A program made the position numbers and the translations under genes. Below, one piece after another: positions 17,405 to 25,507 of a stretch of 64,000 nt of DNA. Source of the stretch: Sphingomonas sp. (GTDB lineage Bacteria > Pseudomonadota > Alphaproteobacteria > Sphingomonadales > Sphingomonadaceae). The notes under the pieces were generated by a model. That model worked only from the letters and a program-made list of their open reading frames with translations. It had not been told where the DNA came from and did no database searches. Every line of letters begins with the position of its first letter. Positions within the stretch are counted from its first letter, which is position 1. The DNA lies in contig NZ_JAGHZV010000001.1 in assembly GCF_017745215.1 (NCBI RefSeq), positions 310,001 to 374,000 on the forward strand, read 5' to 3'.

Positions 17405-19188
17405 TGGAGAGCCACACCCCCTCGCTGCTCCACGACGGCGCGCCGCTGCTCGGCTTCGCGCTCGCCTTCGTACTGCTGTTCCGCCGCTTCGGGCTGGGCG
17501 CCACGCTGGGCTATCTCGTCGCGGGCGCGCTGGTCGGGCCGCAGCTGCTCGGCCTCGTCGGCGATGCCGAGCAGAAGCTGGGCGTCGCCGAGCTCGGCAT
17601 CGCGCTGCTGCTGTTCGTCGTCGGGCTCGAGCTGAGCCCCACGCGGCTGTGGCGGATGCGCAAGGACATCTTCGGGCTCGGCCTGCTCCAGGTGACCGCG
17701 TGCGGCCTCGTCCTCACCGGCTTCATCAAGGTTGCGACCGGCGCGAGCTGGGAGGCGGCGCTCGCGCTCGGCCTGCCGCTGGGGCTGTCGTCGACCGCGC
17801 AGGTGCTGCCGCTGCTCCAGTCGGCCGGCCGGTTGCGTACCCCCTTCGGTGAGCGCGCCTTCGCGATCCTGTTGTTCCAGGACCTGTCGATCGTCCCGCT
17901 GATCACGATCGTCGCGGCGATGTCGCGCAACCCGGCGGACGCGAGCGGCACGCCGGGCTGGCTGCTCGCGCTCTACACGGTGGGCGCGATCGTCGGGCTG
18001 GTGCTCGCCGGCCGCTATGCGCTGCGCCCGCTGTTCCGGCTGATCGGCAACCTCGGCGAGCGCGAGATGTTCGTCTTCGCCGGGCTGTTCACCGTGATCG
18101 CGGCGGCGGCGCTGATGGACATGCTGGGCCTCTCGCCCGCGCTCGGCGCCTTCGTTGCGGGCGTGATGCTCGCCGACTCGCCCTATCGCCACGAGATCGA
18201 GGCCGACGTCGAGCCCTTCCGCTCGATCCTGCTCGGGCTGTTCTTCCTCGCCGTGGGCATGACGCTCAACCTCCACGCGATCGCCGAGCGGCCGTTCTTC
18301 GTGCTCGGCATGGCGCTGGCGCTGATCGCGCTCAAGACGCTGATCATCATGGGCCTCGGCCTCGCCTTCGGGATGAGCCGGCGCGGCGCGTTCGCGCTGG
18401 GGGTGCTGCTGAGCCAGGGCGGCGAGTTCGGCTTCGTGCTCTTCGCCCAGGCGCAGGCCGCCTATCTGATCGAGCCCGCGGCGGCGAGCGTGTTCGGCGC
18501 GATCGTCACGCTCTCGATGGCGACCACGCCGTTCTTGATGATGGCCACCGCCAAGCTGCGCGCCGAGCCCGAGCCCAGCGCCGTGGGGCTCGACGGGCCG
18601 CGCGCCGAAGGCTCGAACGCGGTGGTGATCGGCTATGGCCGCTTCGGCCAGACGGTCGCGCAGATGCTGATCGCGCAGAACATCCCGGTGACGGTGGTCG
18701 ACACCGACCCGGAGATGATCCAGATCGCCGGCACCTTCGGGATGAAGGTCTATTATGGCGACGGCTCGCGGCTCGACATCCTGCGGCTGGCGGGCGCCGA
18801 CGATGCCGAGCTGCTGCTGTTCTGCCAGGACGGCGACAAGATGGACACCGAGTTGGCCGAGGCGATCCACCAGGCCTTCCCCAAGGCGAGCATCCTGATC
18901 CGCGCCTATGACCGGCGCGCGGTGATGAAGCTCAAGGGTGCGCCGGTGGCGGGGATCATCCGCGAGCTGCTCGAAAGCGCGATCGTGATGGCGCGGCGCG
19001 CGATGGAAGTGGTCGGCGTCGACCAAGCGCAGATCGACAAGACCGAGGCGGAATATCGCAAGCGCGACCTCGAGCGGCTGAAGGCGCAGAAGGAAACGGG
19101 CGACCTGCGCGCGGCGATCGACACGATGTTCACCCACCGCAGCCAGGCGGCGGCGAACGAGGCGGACATCGGCAGCGGCGGCAAATGA
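17404..19188 (+). CDS. CPA2 monovalent cation:proton antiporter (KefB/KefC type)
   Basis: A 594-residue inner-membrane protein. Residues about 10-385 hold around twelve hydrophobic helices with the CPA2 segments LGYLVAGALVGPQLLG, LLLFVVGLELSP, LPLGLSSTAQVLP and LLFQDLSIVPL. A TrkA-N Rossmann domain follows, with VVIGYGRFGQT near 405-415 (GxGxxG) and VVDTDPEMIQ binding nucleotide. The C-terminal tail is a charged helix (TEAEYRKRDLERLKAQKE). It probably exchanges K+ for protons under ligand control. It is the second of four overlapping genes. Confidence 0.93.
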   Translation: MESHTPSLLHDGAPLLGFALAFVLLFRRFGLGATLGYLVAGALVGPQLLGLVGDAEQKLGVAELGIALLLFVVGLELSPTRLWRMRKDIFGLGLLQVTACGLVLTGFIKVATGASWEAALALGLPLGLSSTAQVLPLLQSAGRLRTPFGERAFAILLFQDLSIVPLITIVAAMSRNPADASGTPGWLLALYTVGAIVGLVLAGRYALRPLFRLIGNLGEREMFVFAGLFTVIAAAALMDMLGLSPALGAFVAGVMLADSPYRHEIEADVEPFRSILLGLFFLAVGMTLNLHAIAERPFFVLGMALALIALKTLIIMGLGLAFGMSRRGAFALGVLLSQGGEFGFVLFAQAQAAYLIEPAAASVFGAIVTLSMATTPFLMMATAKLRAEPEPSAVGLDGPRAEGSNAVVIGYGRFGQTVAQMLIAQNIPVTVVDTDPEMIQIAGTFGMKVYYGDGSRLDILRLAGADDAELLLFCQDGDKMDTELAEAIHQAFPKASILIRAYDRRAVMKLKGAPVAGIIRELLESAIVMARRAMEVVGVDQAQIDKTEAEYRKRDLERLKAQKETGDLRAAIDTMFTHRSQAAANEADIGSGGK

Positions 19189-19568
19189 AGAACCGCGGCT
19201 TCCGCGAGCGGATGGGGTTCGCGTTGGCCGGGATCCGCGACTGCTGGCGGAGCGAGAAGAGCTTCCGGACGCAGAGCGCGCTCGCCGGGCTGGCGCTCGT
19301 CGCGCTGGTCGTGCTGCGGCCGGCGCCGGTGTGGTGGGCGGCGGTGGCGATCAGCTGCGCGCTGGTGCTGGCGCTCGAGCTGGTCAATTCGGCGGTGGAA
19401 GCCGTGATCGACCGGCTTCATCCGGAAATCCACCCCGCGATCCGCGTCGCGAAGGACATGCTGGCGGGCGCGGTGCTGGTGATGAGCTTCGCCTCGCTGC
19501 TGGTCGCGGCGGCGCTGGTGGTGGACAGCGGGCCGCGGGTGCTCGGCGAATTGGGGATTTGGCGATGA
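19185..19568 (+). CDS. dgkA: Diacylglycerol kinase
   Basis: A 127-residue, three-helix inner-membrane kinase that returns diacylglycerol to phosphatidate. Active-site residues known from E. coli DgkA are all present: E65 and N68 in ELVNSAVEAVIDR, E72, and K90-D91 in AKDMLAGAV. Length matches the family. It overlaps both neighbours by four bases (ATGA), so it is part of the scaffold-antiporter operon. Confidence 0.95.
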   Translation: MKNRGFRERMGFALAGIRDCWRSEKSFRTQSALAGLALVALVVLRPAPVWWAAVAISCALVLALELVNSAVEAVIDRLHPEIHPAIRVAKDMLAGAVLVMSFASLLVAAALVVDSGPRVLGELGIWR

Positions 19569-19909
19569 GGCTGGTGACGGTGCTTGCGGCGCTCTCGGGC
19601 GCGGTGGCGGTGATCGCTGGGGCGTTCGGCGCGCACGGGGCGAGCGGCGAGGCGGCGGAGTGGCTGCGGACGGGCGGGCATTACCAGCTCGTCCATGCCG
19701 TCGCGGCGCTGGTCGCGGTGCGGATGCAGGCGCGGGTGCCGGCGTGGCTGTTCGTCGTCGGCGGGGCGCTGTTCGCGGGGACGCTTTATGCGATGGCGCT
19801 GGGCGGGCCGCGGTGGCTCGGTGCGGTGACGCCGCTGGGCGGGCTGGGGTTGATCGTCGGGTGGCTTTGGCTGGGTTGGGTGGCGAGCCGGCAAAGTCGC
19901 CTCAACTAA
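19565..19909 (+). CDS. DUF423 membrane protein
   Basis: A 114-residue inner-membrane protein with four helices. GAFGAHG near residues 20-26 and TGGHYQLVHAVAAL near 36-49 are DUF423 hallmarks, as is the late GGLGLIVGWLWLGW. Function unknown (YgdD-like). It is the last gene of the operon, overlapping dgkA by four bases, and is followed directly by a palindromic repeat. Confidence 0.9.
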   Translation: MRLVTVLAALSGAVAVIAGAFGAHGASGEAAEWLRTGGHYQLVHAVAALVAVRMQARVPAWLFVVGGALFAGTLYAMALGGPRWLGAVTPLGGLGLIVGWLWLGWVASRQSRLN

Positions 19910-19993
19910 CCGTCATCCCGGCGAAAGCCGGGGCCCAGGGTAGTGAAGGACGTCGCTCGTGGCCCTTGGTCCCGGCTTTCGCCGGGATGACGG
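19910..19993. repeat. 84-bp palindromic repeat, copy 4 (convergent junction)
   Basis: Full-length copy with one arm substitution (GGGGCCC). It fills the gap between two tail-to-tail genes and could end transcription from both sides as a hairpin. Confidence 0.95.
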
Positions 19994-20018
19994 TTGAGGA
20001 TTGGGGAGAAGCAGAACC

Positions 20019-21917
20019 TTACTCCCCCACGATCCGCGCCACGCCCGCCGCCGCGACGGGATGATACCCCGCCTTCGCCTCGGCGAAATACTTGCCTGCC
20101 AGCGGCTTGCCCCAGTCGCCCTGCTTCACCAGCGCGCGATAGACCGGGTAGATCAGCAGCCCGCGGCCGACGTGCGTCACCAGCCGCTCGACTCCCGGCA
20201 GCGCAGGCTCGTAGCGGTTGGCGATCGCCAGCTCGGACCAGGCCGAGAGGACATAGGCGTTGCTCGAGCCGGTGAGACCCAGCGTTTCGTCGAGCTCCTT
20301 CAGCCGCGCCGCGCTCTGCTTGCGGTCGAGCCCGTTCAGGAAGCGCAGCCACTCCTGCGTCGTCCAGCCCTTCGGACTCACCGCCGAGACCGGGCCGCCG
20401 GCGTTCACCGCCGCGAGCTTGGCGTCGATCGCCGCCAGCGTCTCGCTCCGCACCCGCACCGCATTGTCGGGCAGGCCCGAGGCATAGGCCCAGCGGTCGA
20501 GCTGGAGGCTCAGCTCCAGCGCGGGATCGCCCTTCAGCAGGTTCTCGTGCAGGTCCGCGAGGAAGCCCGCAGTGGTCTGCGGCTGGAAGGCATGGCGGTC
20601 GAAATAGCCGCGGAGGTAGGCGTCCCATTTCGCCCGGCCCACGGTCTTCTCGATCGTGCGCAGGAAGGTCGAGCCCTTGAAATAGTCGAGCTGCCCCGCG
20701 GTCGCCCCGGGATCGCCGTGGAGCCGAGTGGTCGCCGCCTCCGGCCCGCCGGCAGTGGCGATGTCCTTGACGAGGCCGTCCCAGAGCAGGTCCGCCTCGG
20801 TCGCGGCGTGCTCGGGGCCGTAGACCGCTTCCATGATGCGGTTCTCGAAATAGGTGGTGAAGCCCTCGTTGAGCCACGAGTCCGACCAGGTCGCGTTGGT
20901 GACGAGGTTGCCCGACCAGCTGTGCGCGAGCTCGTGCGCGACGACGTCGGTGTTCGAACGGTCGCCGGTGAGGATCGTCGGTGTGAGGAAGGTGAGGGTG
21001 GGGTTCTCCATCCCGCCATAGGGGAAGCTCGGCGGGAGCACGAGCATGTCGTAGCGGCCCCAGCGATAGGGGCCGTAGAGCGCCTCGGCGGCGGCGATCA
21101 TCTTCTCGACATCGCCGACCTCATAGGCCGCGGCATCGAGCATCGAAGGCTCGGTCCACACGCCCGAGCGCGGGCCGACCGCCTTGAACGCGAGGTCGCC
21201 GACCGCCATCGCGATGAGATAGGGCGGCACCGGCTTGTCCATGCGGAAGCGGAAGCTGCGAAGGCCGCCCCCATTGCTGGACTTGCCGGCCTTCTGGCCC
21301 TTGGCGCCGTCGATCCGGTCGCCGCTCATCACCGCGACGAGGCCGTCGGGCACGGTGATCCTGGCGTCCCAGGTCTGGCGAATGCCGGGACTGTCCTGCG
21401 TGGGAATCCAGCTGCGGTTGTTGATCGGCTGGCCCTGGCTGAAGAGATAGGGCTTCTTCTTGCCCGCGGTCTGCTCGGGGGTGAGCCATTGCAGCGCGCC
21501 GGCATCGGGTGCCGAGGTGTAGCGGATCACGATCTTCGTGGCGCCTGACAGCTGAATCGTCAGCGGCGCGCCGGTGTCCTTGTCCCTCTCGCCGACCTTG
21601 TAGGCGAGCGGCTTGCCCGCGCCGTCGGTGATGCCGGCGATCTCGAGCCCATCGTCGTCGAGGATGATCTGCGTCGCGCCCGGCGCGGCGAGTATGTCGA
21701 GCGTCGCGGTGCCCGACATGCGCTTGGCCGTGAAGTCGGCGACGAGGTCGAGCGAGACGTGCGTCACGCGGGCGACCTGGGGCTCGGCGTGGGTCCAGGC
21801 GTCCTTCGCCTCGGGCGTCGTCAGGACCGGCGCGACGGCGGGGGTCGGATCCGGGGCGGCGAGGAGCGGAGCGGCGACCATCGAGACTGCTGCGAGCAGG
21901 GGGAGGAGAATGCGCAT
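20019..21917 (-). CDS. M1-family zinc metallopeptidase, secreted
   Basis: A 632-residue protein with a signal peptide (MRILLPLLAAVSMVAAPLLA). The M1 aminopeptidase marks are YGGMENPT and the zinc site HELAHSW near residue 324, with the third ligand in NEGFTTYFE 18 residues on. The architecture (N-terminal beta domain, catalytic domain, C-terminal helical armadillo-like domain) is that of the leukotriene A4 hydrolase group. It probably trims N-terminal residues from peptides in the periplasm. Length is normal for that group. Confidence 0.93.
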   Translation of the reverse strand: MRILLPLLAAVSMVAAPLLAAPDPTPAVAPVLTTPEAKDAWTHAEPQVARVTHVSLDLVADFTAKRMSGTATLDILAAPGATQIILDDDGLEIAGITDGAGKPLAYKVGERDKDTGAPLTIQLSGATKIVIRYTSAPDAGALQWLTPEQTAGKKKPYLFSQGQPINNRSWIPTQDSPGIRQTWDARITVPDGLVAVMSGDRIDGAKGQKAGKSSNGGGLRSFRFRMDKPVPPYLIAMAVGDLAFKAVGPRSGVWTEPSMLDAAAYEVGDVEKMIAAAEALYGPYRWGRYDMLVLPPSFPYGGMENPTLTFLTPTILTGDRSNTDVVAHELAHSWSGNLVTNATWSDSWLNEGFTTYFENRIMEAVYGPEHAATEADLLWDGLVKDIATAGGPEAATTRLHGDPGATAGQLDYFKGSTFLRTIEKTVGRAKWDAYLRGYFDRHAFQPQTTAGFLADLHENLLKGDPALELSLQLDRWAYASGLPDNAVRVRSETLAAIDAKLAAVNAGGPVSAVSPKGWTTQEWLRFLNGLDRKQSAARLKELDETLGLTGSSNAYVLSAWSELAIANRYEPALPGVERLVTHVGRGLLIYPVYRALVKQGDWGKPLAGKYFAEAKAGYHPVAAAGVARIVGE

Positions 21918-22028
21918 GCTCGCTGCTATGCCGATGCGCGATGAACCGCAACTGGCTGGGCGGCCGGGCCCGATCGCAGGGCCTTCCCCGGGGATCCCGA
22001 GTCGGCGCGATTGACGGTATCCGAATAC

Positions 22029-22149
22029 CGAAGAGTCACAAGAGTCACGACGCGTCGCGGCGATTCCGGTCTTGCGATCCTGCCGGGTTCAAAGAGCGGC
22101 CAGGCAAGCCCGGCAGCGACAGCCAAGCAGACGAAATCCCACATTGCAA
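22029..22149 (+). repeat. 121-bp dispersed element, copy B
   Basis: Ungapped match to the complement of 2409-2529. GAGTCACAAGAGTCAC at 22033-22048 is the internal direct repeat; ACATTGCAA marks the far end. Confidence 0.75.
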
Positions 22150-22272
22150 ATCATGCGCGCAGACGATGAAGCAGGCCTTCCGGGCGGCGCAGAAACGCGG
22201 GATGGGAAACCACGCCCGCGCCGCCCGGTGGCAGTCCGGCAACCGTAGACCGGCGCCCGACCGCAACGGCGA

Positions 22273-22341
22273 TCAGCTGGAGGTTCCTCGCGTGATGCTG
22301 CGATGCCGCGGATCACGATCGACGATCTCGATCCTGGACAT
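22273..22341 (-). CDS. Candidate 22-residue ORF with strong ribosome site
   Basis: Reads MSRIEIVDRDPRHRSITRG then TSS and stop. AGGGAGG lies six bases upstream of the ATG, one of the best Shine-Dalgarno matches in the window. No match to anything known; it may be the surviving start of a decayed gene or a leader peptide. Confidence 0.25.
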   Translation of the reverse strand: MSRIEIVDRDPRHRSITRGTSS

Positions 22342-22561
22342 GTCCCACCTCCCTAGATGTCGGCTTGGTTAGCGACGATCAGAGTCGATGGCAAGTGAGT
22401 CCAAGAGTAGAAATACGAAATTGATAGTGCTGAATTAGATCAGGACTCGACGACGACTCGACTTATATCGACTCCGCAACGGATATTGCGGAACGTTCCG
22501 CGAATTGTTGTTCGGGATTCGAGTCGTTCTCGTTCAAGTGAGGAAATTTATTTCGGACTCG

Positions 22562-23644
22562 TCACGAATCGCGACCGCGAGTCGCGGCGTCGCGGGCCTC
22601 GGCGGCGGGCGGGACGATCGTGAGCCGCGGACCCATCCGGCCGCGGGTCGCGTGGAAATAGGGGTAGCGCGAGGGGCGCGGCGGCATCACCGCGGCGACT
22701 TCGCGCAGGCAGGCGGCGATCGCGCGGGCATAGGCGCGGCCGGCGCCGCGCGCGAAGGGTCCGAAGCGGCCGGAGGCGCCGCCCCAGCTCTCGGGCTCGG
22801 GAGTCAGATGGACGAGGATCGACTCGCCCATCAGATGCTCGGCGAGCAGCATCCGCTCGTCGGGATCGGCATGCGGCACCAGCGCCTCGACGAGGCTGTC
22901 GATCGCCGCGGCGCGCTTGAGCTCGCGCGGCGGGAGGAGCAGCGCGGCGCGGCCGATCAGCCCCTTGCGGAAGATCTCCTGCACTTCCCAGCCGAACACC
23001 GGCGTATTCGCGGCACCCGGGGGGATCATCAGCACGACGCACCAAGCGCGCGCGATCATCGACTCGAGCTCGGCCGAATCGTTGCCCAGCTCGATCGGCT
23101 CGGGGCCGGGGGCGACGAGGCGCTGGCCGGGCTCGACCGGGGCGACGGTGCGCAGGCCGAGCCGAGAAGCCTCGCGCGCGATCAACTGCTCGACGCTCTC
23201 GACCCCCGTCGCGGGATCGCGCAGCCGCGCCCAGAAGCGGCGGCGCGAAGGGAGGAAAAGCATCGACTCGGCGCCCGAGGGACGCAGCACCAGCACATAT
23301 TCGCTGCCGTCTGCGGCGCATTCGGAAAGGAAGGTGCGCGCGCCGACGACGTCGAGCTGCGCATCGGCACGCCACTGCGAGATCAGCGCGCGGAGCGCCC
23401 GCACCGCGGTGAGCAGCGCGAAGCCGCCGAGGCCGATGAACAGCGCGCTGCGGATCAGCGAGACGGGCTGGAGCAGCGCGAGGCCGGGACCGAACGATGC
23501 GTCGCGCTCGGGCGAGACGCTGCTCAACCCGACGAAGGCGAGCGCGTAGAGCAGCCACACCGCGAAGACGAGCTGGACGGCGGGCCAGGGGAGCGCGCCC
23601 GGACGAGCCAGGCGAACGCGCCGCGGCTCGCCGCCGGGGGTCAT
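22562..23644 (-). CDS. Two-helix membrane protein with large cytosolic domain, unrecognised
   Basis: A 360-residue protein. Two hydrophobic helices near residues 17-37 (WPAVQLVFAVWLLYALAF) and 60-80 (LIRSALFIGLGGFALLTAV) are followed by about 270 soluble residues. These include TFLSECAADGSEYVLVLR and MIARAWCVVLMIPPGAANT then VFGWEVQEIF. The last block (hydrophobic strand, Pro-Gly turn, Trp-Glu helix) resembles TIR or related Rossmann-like domains at the level of pattern only. Its ATG overlaps the aroB stop, so it is probably co-transcribed with aroK-aroB. Function unknown. Confidence 0.7.
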   Translation of the reverse strand: MTPGGEPRRVRLARPGALPWPAVQLVFAVWLLYALAFVGLSSVSPERDASFGPGLALLQPVSLIRSALFIGLGGFALLTAVRALRALISQWRADAQLDVVGARTFLSECAADGSEYVLVLRPSGAESMLFLPSRRRFWARLRDPATGVESVEQLIAREASRLGLRTVAPVEPGQRLVAPGPEPIELGNDSAELESMIARAWCVVLMIPPGAANTPVFGWEVQEIFRKGLIGRAALLLPPRELKRAAAIDSLVEALVPHADPDERMLLAEHLMGESILVHLTPEPESWGGASGRFGPFARGAGRAYARAIAACLREVAAVMPPRPSRYPYFHATRGRMGPRLTIVPPAAEARDAATRGRDS

Positions 23645-24753
23645 GCCGCGGCCGCCCCGCGCTGGCAGTCGAGGAAGGCGGCGATGTCGCCGAGGTCGAC
23701 GCGCTTGTCGAGATAGGTCTGGCCGATGCCGCGGGCGAGCAGGAAGGGCAGCGTGCCCGCGTCCATCTTCTTGTCGTGGAGCATGTGCTCGACCAGGCGC
23801 GCACCGCTGGCGGCGATGCCGGTGGCGGGAAGCCCGTCGGGCAGGCCGACTGCGCGGAGGTGTGCGGCGACGCGGCGCGCGTCCTCGGGCGGGCAGAGGC
23901 CCTGCGCGGCGGAGAAGGCGAAGGCGAGCGCCATGCCCGCAGCGACGCCCTCGCCGTGGAGCAGGCGATCGGAGAAGCCCGTCTCGGCCTCGAGCGCATG
24001 GCCGAAGGTGTGGCCGAGGTTGAGCAGTGCGCGCCGCCCGCTGGTCTCGCGCTCGTCCTCGCCGACGATCCGCGCCTTGGCGGCGACCGAATGGGCGATG
24101 GCGTATTCGCGCGCTTGGCCATCGCCGGCGAGCAGCGCGGCGCCGTTCGCTTCGCACCAGGCGAAGAAGTCGGCGTCGTCGATCAACCCGTATTTCACCA
24201 CTTCGGCATAGCCGGCGCGCTGCTCGCGGATCGGCAGCGTGTCGAGCACCTGCGGGTCGATCAGCACCAGCGACGGCTGGTGGAAGGCGCCGACGAGGTT
24301 CTTGCCCGCGCGGCTGTTGATCGCGGTCTTGCCGCCCACCGACGAATCGACCTGGGCGAGGAGCGTCGTGGGGATCTGGACGAAGTTGCACCCGCGCTTG
24401 AGCACCGCGCAGGCGAAGCCGGTGAGGTCGCCGATCACGCCGCCGCCGAGCGCGACCACATGGTCGCCGCGCTCGACTCCCGCCTCGAGCAGCCCGTCGA
24501 CCAGCGTCTCGAGCTGGCGCCAGTTCTTGGTGCCTTCGCCCGGCGCGAGCACGAAGGCGAGCGTCTCGACGCCTGCCGCGTGAAGGCTGGACTCGAGCGT
24601 CGCGAGGTGCGGGCGGACATGCTCGTCGGTGACGATCGCCATCCGCCGCCCGCGCGAAAGCGAGGCGAGCTGCTCCCCGGCGCGGGCGAGCAGCCCGGCC
24701 TCGACGCGGATGTCATAGCTCCGCTCAGCCAGGGCCACGCGAATGGTCTTCAT
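23641..24753 (-). CDS. aroB: 3-dehydroquinate synthase
   Basis: A 370-residue NAD- and zinc-dependent enzyme making 3-dehydroquinate from DAHP, step two of the shikimate pathway. Marks are GGGVIGDLTGF near 103-113 (NAD), TTLLAQVDSSVGGKTAIN, AEVVKYG (zinc Glu) and NLGHTFGHALE (zinc His). Length is normal. The start overlaps the aroK stop (ATGA), the common aroK-aroB pairing. Confidence 0.97.
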   Translation of the reverse strand: MKTIRVALAERSYDIRVEAGLLARAGEQLASLSRGRRMAIVTDEHVRPHLATLESSLHAAGVETLAFVLAPGEGTKNWRQLETLVDGLLEAGVERGDHVVALGGGVIGDLTGFACAVLKRGCNFVQIPTTLLAQVDSSVGGKTAINSRAGKNLVGAFHQPSLVLIDPQVLDTLPIREQRAGYAEVVKYGLIDDADFFAWCEANGAALLAGDGQAREYAIAHSVAAKARIVGEDERETSGRRALLNLGHTFGHALEAETGFSDRLLHGEGVAAGMALAFAFSAAQGLCPPEDARRVAAHLRAVGLPDGLPATGIAASGARLVEHMLHDKKMDAGTLPFLLARGIGQTYLDKRVDLGDIAAFLDCQRGAAAA

Positions 24754-25289
24754 CGTCCGATTGCTTTCAATATAGCATTCACGGTGGCGTCGTGCGGCGC
24801 GACAACGCTTTCGACGCGGATCTGCGCCATCGCATAGAAGGGATTGCGCTTCACCGCGAGTTCGGAAAGCGCTTCCTCGGGGTCGCGGCCGCGCAGCAGC
24901 GGACGGTGGTCGCGGCGCCGCACGCGGTCGGCGAGCACGTCGGGCTTGGCGTCGAGCCACACCGAGAGCGCCTGGTCGAGGATCAGCGCGCGCGTCTCGT
25001 CGTTGATGAAGGCGCCGCCGCCGGTGGCGATCACCTTGGGCGTGCCGTCGATCAGCCGCGCGATCACCCGGCGTTCCCCGTCGCGGAAATAGGGCTCGCC
25101 GAAGCGATCGAAGATGTCGTTGATCGTCATCCCCGCCGCGGCTTCGATCTCGGTGTCGGCGTCGGCGAAGGGCAGGTCGAGCCGTTGCGCGAGGCGGCGG
25201 CCGACGGTCGACTTGCCTGCGCCCATCAGCCCGACGAGCACGATCGCCCTGCCGGTCCAGGGTTCGAGGGGTTCATAATTCTGAAGCAT
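24750..25289 (-). CDS. aroK: Shikimate kinase
   Basis: A 179-residue P-loop kinase phosphorylating shikimate. Walker A GLMGAGKST is at 20-28, DADTEIE follows near 42-48, and VIATGGGAF, RRDHRPLL and a late RNPFYAM complete the family pattern. The start MLQNYEPL was preferred to an upstream in-frame Met because extra N-terminal residues are not membrane-like or conserved. First gene of the aroK-aroB-membrane protein operon. Confidence 0.95.
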   Translation of the reverse strand: MLQNYEPLEPWTGRAIVLVGLMGAGKSTVGRRLAQRLDLPFADADTEIEAAAGMTINDIFDRFGEPYFRDGERRVIARLIDGTPKVIATGGGAFINDETRALILDQALSVWLDAKPDVLADRVRRRDHRPLLRGRDPEEALSELAVKRNPFYAMAQIRVESVVAPHDATVNAILKAIGR

Positions 25290-25369
25290 TCGGCGGGGGG
25301 CTATACAGCGTGGGGGCGCCTCGGGCAAAAGGCCCCCGCGCATCGGATTTTAGGAAACCGGACCAACTC

Positions 25370-25507
25370 ATGCCTCGTTCGCTTATCGCACTGATCGTCG
25401 TCGTGGTCGTGCTGATCGCCGGGATCTTCTTCCTGGCGAGCCGCACCAGCCACAAGGAGCCCGTGCGCACCGAAAAGGCCGTCACGCTTGAAAATCTCGC
25501 CAACTAG
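25370..25507 (+). CDS. 45-residue single-pass membrane protein
   Basis: MPRSLIALIVVVVVLIAG begins one strong membrane helix (residues 4-23), followed by a short polar tail (SRTSHKEPVRTEKAVTLENL). Its last 20 bases overlap the start of the next gene. Too small to classify. The consistent position directly before the periplasmic repeat protein suggests a shared function, but this is inference. Confidence 0.65.
   Translation: MPRSLIALIVVVVVLIAGIFFLASRTSHKEPVRTEKAVTLENLAN

Larger units (their letters stand above)
21918..22561. other. Long intergenic region between M1 peptidase and membrane protein gene
   Basis: About 640 bases. It contains the second 121-bp element (22029-22149), a candidate 22-residue ORF (22273-22341) and then, from 22370, a stretch of lower GC with many scattered GACTCG/CGAGTC words. 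No gene is convincing; it could be the decayed remains of an insertion. Confidence 0.5.
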
